From Chitinophaga pinensis (GTDB lineage: Bacteria > Bacteroidota > Bacteroidia > Bacteroidales > Prolixibacteraceae): DNA of 32,413 nt. Shown piece by piece: positions 28,401-32,413 of the stretch. The stretch spans positions 1 through 32,413 of the forward strand of contig CAMDGL010000004.1 of assembly GCA_945897845.1 (NCBI GenBank), in the 5' to 3' direction. Below the pieces are notes generated by a model. It was not told the origin of the DNA. It was given only the letters and a program-made list of their open reading frames with translations, and made no database searches. The position numbers and the translations under genes were made by a program. Numbering within the stretch: position 1 is the first letter of the stretch; every line of letters starts with the position of its first letter.

Positions 28401-29736
28401 CCTCGATAACGCCTACCGGAACGATCAGTATTTCTTTGAATCTATCCTGGTTGAAAAACCGGTATTTGTATTGTATAATAACACCAAAGACTCTACGAAA
28501 ATCGATCCGTTCAAAGTCAACCTTTATCCGCACTTTGAGAGTTTTGCCGATGTATTTGAAACAAAAAATCTCAAGGTAACTGAAGCAGACTTGTCGGTTT
28601 TTAAAAATGGAGTAAAGAAAATGCGGGAGAAAGTTACCTTCGATCTTTCAAATTTCAGAATAGAAAACAAACCATCTTCGGGATTTCTTCATTCAACTGA
28701 CTTTTCATTCAAGGTTCAAAATACAAAATATCAGGATAAAAAGAAATTGTACCAGTTTACAATCGGCAGTTCTGAATATTCATCCAAAGATGATCGCTTT
28801 TTAGCCAAAGATATTCGGCTGATTCCAAATTTAAGCAAAGAGAAATTTAACAGGCAAAGTGGCTTCCAGAATGATTATTTTGAAGGAAAGCTCGATTCAG
28901 TTTCAATTAGCCAGCCCAATATCCGGCGCTGGTTCGAAAAGGCCGAACTGGCCGGCAAATTTATGACAGTCAGAGGATTAAATATTGACATTTACAGGGA
29001 TAAGCGCCTTCCGTTCGACGACACACGACGACCGGAAATGCTTCAGGATATGATTAAAGACCTTCCCTACCCTGTTCAAATTGATTCGCTGAGGCTGATA
29101 AACGCAAGTATCAAATATTCAGAACAACCCGAACTGGGCGACAAAGTTGGAAAAATCAGTTTCAGCGACATCAATGTTACACTAAAACCATTTACCAACA
29201 TGAAAGCTACCAATTCAAAGATACCGGATTTCAGGCTCTATGGAACTGCCACCATTCTGGATTCGTGCCAGATGAAAGTGAGTATGAACTACCAGATGAA
29301 CCATCCTGATAATTTTTTTACGGTAAGCGGTAGCCTGAGTTCCTTTAACATGAGGATTCTAAATCCGGTACTCGAGCCATTGGCATTGGTTTCAATCCGC
29401 AGCGGAAAAGTTGATCAATTCATGTTTAATTTCACCGCTGACAGAACACAGTCAACTGGACAACTGTGGTTTGGCTATAACGATATGCGTATTTCGGTAC
29501 TTGCGCTCAAGGATGGAAATACGAAAGAAACCAAGTTTGCCAGCTTTATTGCAAACAGCTTTCTGCTCAAATCACGAAATCCAAGGGGAGGAGAATTGGA
29601 GCCAGTTGAAATTAGTTTCAAGCGCGATGAAAAACGTTCGGTACTGAATTACTTATGGAAATCAATTTTCAGCGGCATCCGCAATACGCTTGGGATCAAA
29701 GAAAAATCTGAATATGAAGATTCGGAAAACAAGTAA
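25420..29736 (+). CDS. Large (1438 aa) single-TM AsmA/TamB-like envelope protein with internal repeats
   Basis: N-terminal TM helix (ILSVIPLSLILIVSAAFGLMYFKA), AsmA-like start (ENLSAFIFKKSKGKYELTFDNLNINFSHWGFEIENLAF), long beta-rich body with about 200-aa periodic repeats. Family assignment is tentative. Confidence 0.6.
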   Translation: MMMQNRKRKILKILSVIPLSLILIVSAAFGLMYFKAQSYLNENLSAFIFKKSKGKYELTFDNLNINFSHWGFEIENLAFHPSDSLIKTINDTIQGKQLYSFSSPNIRIAQIRLLKLIFNRQLEIGEILITQPELIIHGKKTDDDNQKNNLTSAFQELRPLVSKNFSSIKINKIELANASFDFYNLLGDTRKLANAEDITIGILNFYTDSLLLPDPERVFDAEDIYLRLSNYQNRLGDSIHTLTAQTATYSLKKSQIEAENIELKPTDRKNTASGKYHIVVPRVIIKSSHINEFYHEKSIPIDSMVLTDAVIKFWPGQKTTQKVLKKMDDFDLYELIKDEFSSVSINNFRLENTQLMLFESQDEKSSQQELKNIGINLEGFLLDSVSGQDTSRIFYAKDIDFSASEYELTLGDNIHRLKVGQVDLSTKRKIVFLKKIQLYPLLTDQARMNQRNTIDGSCDSVRLDYFEFKKAFHTKRFNFQRINIFNPEVQLTQKTVSEDKPEMENASFIYQLISVYLKGIYANQVSIRKGKFKLVNKTGVLQKGNIETSIKLELSGFALDEISAKRSDRLFFAQQIELNFNEYKMQLVDQLHRLTVEKFSISTRQNQASIKNLHLFPDSKENMEELLQKYNRSELYEFTIPELSFTNADFHNAFFNKKFYADLLSINMPVIYYENFAFLKPLKPKANFEDLYFLISNYLEDIHFGKVDIPDGTIRLINHSRNEKTISLNNHFSLGLENMRINKEQFGKKKLLFSNEVEFSVRDHVIRLSDKVHVIKAGTVGFSTNRKEVYVTNATMYPEPGSLNLSTIKWNIQLNIPEIRIKGISIEDLYFDQKIVADNVFISSPEIKLYQKNKRNDPTEFKEITFPMPEEIVSIAIRQFNLNSGSLKIFSELGVKPYLLVQSDLKMESQNILIQKNKLTNQPEFKSGKYTAGLFQFKFTPKDKNQQISIEELNFSTDKRHLLARQLTVKSKTKSTKQDQFELEIPSLSMNGFDLDNAYRNDQYFFESILVEKPVFVLYNNTKDSTKIDPFKVNLYPHFESFADVFETKNLKVTEADLSVFKNGVKKMREKVTFDLSNFRIENKPSSGFLHSTDFSFKVQNTKYQDKKKLYQFTIGSSEYSSKDDRFLAKDIRLIPNLSKEKFNRQSGFQNDYFEGKLDSVSISQPNIRRWFEKAELAGKFMTVRGLNIDIYRDKRLPFDDTRRPEMLQDMIKDLPYPVQIDSLRLINASIKYSEQPELGDKVGKISFSDINVTLKPFTNMKATNSKIPDFRLYGTATILDSCQMKVSMNYQMNHPDNFFTVSGSLSSFNMRILNPVLEPLALVSIRSGKVDQFMFNFTADRTQSTGQLWFGYNDMRISVLALKDGNTKETKFASFIANSFLLKSRNPRGGELEPVEISFKRDEKRSVLNYLWKSIFSGIRNTLGIKEKSEYEDSENK

Positions 29737-29752
29737 GTTTATGTATTGAAAA

Positions 29753-30643
29753 TCAGCTTTTCAGATTCCAAATAAACGAAAACTTGACAGTGCGGTAATT
29801 CCAATCGCGCAAGCCGTGCAGATATTGTAGCCTGAGCGTGTGTTTTTTTAAAGAATGTGTTAAATCTAAACTGTAAACCATTGGCCTATCCCGCTCTTTT
29901 TTATATCCCGAATATCCTGAAAGTGAATTGGAAACCGACCAGCGCGACCATTTCAAATCACCCCCTCCGCCATACATGAACGCATCATTCTGAAGGTTCA
30001 TATCATCGTTGGTCTGCCAAGAATAAAATCCGAATGAAGCGAAAGGCTGGAAAGAAAAATCGCTGTTCTGCCCATGGAAATCTTTGGAAAAGCTGAAATC
30101 GAAAAAATAGCCCGGACTGTCTGAATATCTGGCTCCTTCAAGCTGGCTTCCTGAAGTTGTCCGACCTGCCATTCGTGCCATTGTATCCGGAAATTTTTTC
30201 CCCTTTACGAGTTGTACAAGTGTTGAAAAATAGATGTCGCCAACAGCCAGTCCTTTCCCGTCGAAATCACGGGCCAACCGCTCGTCACGAATAAACTCCG
30301 ACATGGCATAATGCTCAATCAAAACGCTGTACAGTTCGATAGCTATTTTATTACCGGCAAAAGAGCGGTAATATTTTGCAGATAAATTCTGGGTAGGATC
30401 GCCTTTTTGAAAATGTGCATCAAATCCCAGCTCGAAAGTTGTTCCGGGCTGAACAACACCTTTTTTCACTTCAGGAACGGGCAAGGCATTTGGGCCTAAA
30501 TAACCGGGGGTGATGTGCAGAAAACTTCGCCAGCTTGGCATTCCGGGCTCCCATCCATGCTTTTGATTCCACCAGTTCCAATCACCTTCAGAAAAGACGA
30601 ACAAAGGAAACAGACAAAAAATAACCAGTACATTTTTCTTCAT
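29753..30643 (-). CDS. Secreted/outer-membrane beta-barrel-like hypothetical protein
   Basis: Signal peptide MKKNVLVIFCLFPLFVFSEG, alternating aromatic/polar strands and C-terminal FSFIWNLKS. Start moved to the inner ATG (MKKN). Confidence 0.55.
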   Translation of the reverse strand: MKKNVLVIFCLFPLFVFSEGDWNWWNQKHGWEPGMPSWRSFLHITPGYLGPNALPVPEVKKGVVQPGTTFELGFDAHFQKGDPTQNLSAKYYRSFAGNKIAIELYSVLIEHYAMSEFIRDERLARDFDGKGLAVGDIYFSTLVQLVKGKKFPDTMARMAGRTTSGSQLEGARYSDSPGYFFDFSFSKDFHGQNSDFSFQPFASFGFYSWQTNDDMNLQNDAFMYGGGGDLKWSRWSVSNSLSGYSGYKKERDRPMVYSLDLTHSLKKHTLRLQYLHGLRDWNYRTVKFSFIWNLKS

Positions 30644-30680
30644 GCGCCAAATATACAAAAGCGCTCCATTTGACATGACG

Positions 30681-30718
30681 TTTTTAAAACAAAAAACCCC
30701 GTCAAATGACGAGGTTTT
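30681..30718 (-). terminator. Rho-independent terminator of the C1 peptidase gene
   Basis: Reverse strand: AAAACCTCGTCA-tt-TGACGGGGTTTT followed by TTGTTTT. Confidence 0.85.
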
Positions 30719-30722
30719 GAAT

Positions 30723-31931
30723 TTACAAATTTAGTTTCTTTCGGATATTCTTCGGAATGGCATCTTTGTGTACCATCACCGACATCGTTTTGTATTTAAC
30801 GTATGGTTTTGAAGCATAGAAATAACCGCCAAAATCGTTGTAATCGCCCCAGGAGTTCTTTACCTTATAATAAAGGTTACCAGCCTGATCTTTGGCAGTT
30901 CCAACAATCACCATTCCATGATCATCGGTTGTTTGGTAATTATCAAAATCGATCTGACGCATTTCCTGCGTGATTACCTTTTCCACTCCGGGTTTCGATA
31001 ATTTATAAAGTTCTTCATTTCTCTCCTTCTCTTTCTGTTTTTCCCATTTGTTAATTTCAGCATCTGTCATGTGTGCTTTGTCGATAACAGGAACAACTGC
31101 CACCCCTTTCTGCGAAGTTGAAAAACCTTTTTCACTCACATCGGCAGCCCATGCAACCGTAAAACCTGTGTTGATGGCATTGTCAATAATTTCGTCCAAT
31201 TCATTCAGCGGAACATTGTAAACTTCGTCCCACGACCAGTTGTCTGGTACTTCAATCATGAATTTGCTGTAAAACGGATGATGTGTATAAGAAGAAATTT
31301 CAACGTAATCGTCCATATTTAAGCCAACAAAATCCGTAGCAAAACTTTGAGGAGTATATTCTTTACCCTTATAATTAAATTTTTCAGGACGTTCTCCAAA
31401 ATAATTATTGAGTGTGCTATTCAACGATTCCTGCCAAATTGTCGATATTTTTTTGTTTGGATTTTCAACAACGGCTTTTACATTTTCAAGTAATACGCGA
31501 TCGAGTTCGCCATGTACGTGCTTTTCTTCACCATAATTAAGACCTGTATAAACTTCTTCAGGAACAATTCCATATTTCCTGATCACGTTGGTCACATCGT
31601 GAAAAGCGCCACCTGCACTAAAACTTAGATTTCCGTGCAACCTGACATATTTTACTGCTTTATCGGAATAGGCATGATAAACCACAAACATTTCAGAAAG
31701 ATCGACTTCCGGTTTCCCCAAACGCAACATCTCCGCTTCCAGAAATCCCAATCCTGAAAAAGACCAGCAGGTACCTGAACGATATTGATCTTTAACCGAT
31801 GTAACCGGAATTTCTTTGATTGAAGTAAACTGATATCCCTTTTCCTTTTCATCCTCCTTCTGGTCCTGAGCTGAAACAAATGTTGAAATAAGGACCGCAC
31901 ATGCAAATAAGAGATTTTTTAACTTTAACAT
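30723..31931 (-). CDS. C1-family cysteine peptidase (aminopeptidase C/bleomycin hydrolase-like), secreted
   Basis: Signal peptide; catalytic Cys region VKDQYRSGTCWSFSGLGFLEAEML; His region DDHGMVIVGTAKDQAGNLYYKVKNSWG. Confidence 0.92.
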   Translation of the reverse strand: MLKLKNLLFACAVLISTFVSAQDQKEDEKEKGYQFTSIKEIPVTSVKDQYRSGTCWSFSGLGFLEAEMLRLGKPEVDLSEMFVVYHAYSDKAVKYVRLHGNLSFSAGGAFHDVTNVIRKYGIVPEEVYTGLNYGEEKHVHGELDRVLLENVKAVVENPNKKISTIWQESLNSTLNNYFGERPEKFNYKGKEYTPQSFATDFVGLNMDDYVEISSYTHHPFYSKFMIEVPDNWSWDEVYNVPLNELDEIIDNAINTGFTVAWAADVSEKGFSTSQKGVAVVPVIDKAHMTDAEINKWEKQKEKERNEELYKLSKPGVEKVITQEMRQIDFDNYQTTDDHGMVIVGTAKDQAGNLYYKVKNSWGDYNDFGGYFYASKPYVKYKTMSVMVHKDAIPKNIRKKLNL

Positions 31932-31969
31932 ACTGATTAATTAATATTAGACCCCTCGAAAACAGAGCA

Positions 31970-31977
31970 CAAATATA
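31970..31977 (-). promoter_or_regulatory. Bacteroidota -7 element (TATATTTG) for the C1 peptidase gene
   Basis: Reverse-strand TAnnTTTG match upstream of the start at 31931. Confidence 0.5.
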
Positions 31978-32261
31978 CGCTTTTATAAGCGTAGGCTGCA
32001 TCATAAACTCAAATATTCAGATATATACATTTAAATAATTGGTAAAACTAAACAGAATGAAAAAATCTCTTCTAATCTGAATTTTAACGTCTTCCGAACA
32101 TTAAAGCACCAATTTGATGATAAATAATTAACAAAAACATGTTAAAGAACAATTTTTACCATCCGGAACTATTTCGTTTCACCAAGTCATTTTTTCATCA
32201 AAACAATAAGGCCTAATGAAACTTTTCTAACTTTATCGATCTAAAAATCAAAATTACTGAA

Positions 32262-32413
32262 ATGCAAAATTCAATTGGAGTGATTTTAATAATTCTATTA
32301 TTTGGTCTGAATACATTGCGCGCACAGACAACTAAAAATGAATGGATTATGCTGCCAGAAGACAAGCAAATCGCTGAAGAAAAATTGAATTTATTTGCAT
32401 CGAAGTCAGGTTT
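32262..32413 (+). CDS. Secreted hypothetical protein, N-terminal fragment (truncated by window end)
   Basis: ATG at 32262 reading MQNSIGVILIILLFGLNTLRAQTTKNEWIMLPEDKQIAEEKLNLFASKSG with a signal peptide; open to the window edge. Confidence 0.6.
   Translation, partial: MQNSIGVILIILLFGLNTLRAQTTKNEWIMLPEDKQIAEEKLNLFASKSG

Noticed and set aside
25420-29736. Adhesin or surface-layer interpretation of the 1438-aa protein
   Set aside because: N-terminal uncleaved TM plus AsmA-like start and absence of a C-terminal sorting domain make an inner-membrane-anchored AsmA-like role more plausible.

Overview
This 32.4 kb window looks like a Bacteroidota (Bacteroidales/Marinilabiliales-like) chromosome: AT-rich, with TAnnTTTG-type -7 promoter elements and the gene order parA-parB-DUF5683-LysM lytic transglycosylase. 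Left part: an AMP-dependent synthetase (cut by the window edge), an intergenic tandem repeat, an XRE-cupin regulator and a group-2-like truncated globin. A roughly 10 kb co-directional signalling island (1946-12188) follows. It holds a five-PAS histidine kinase, a LytS-type 5TM-PAS protein with no kinase domain, a corrinoid-binding protein, a UroD/MtaA-fold protein lacking the expected zinc-ligand cysteines, a DUF1638 protein overlapping a GAF/PAS histidine kinase, and a REC-PAS-PAS-histidine kinase. I consider this corrinoid/UroD/DUF1638 module wired into sensor kinases the most interesting candidate system. A second notable region is a non-coding interval (about 14.04-14.61 kb) dense in nested, UUCG-capped hairpins, which looks like an undescribed structured RNA upstream of an rfaE1-like kinase. 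The rest is mostly housekeeping or envelope: a membrane-anchored NUC1 endonuclease, YkgJ, ParAB, DUF5683, MltD-like, BatA-like, a TPR histidine kinase, ornithine aminotransferase, a 1438-aa internally repetitive AsmA-like protein, an outer-membrane barrel-like protein and a C1 peptidase. Product names come from reading the translations by eye; no database search was run.
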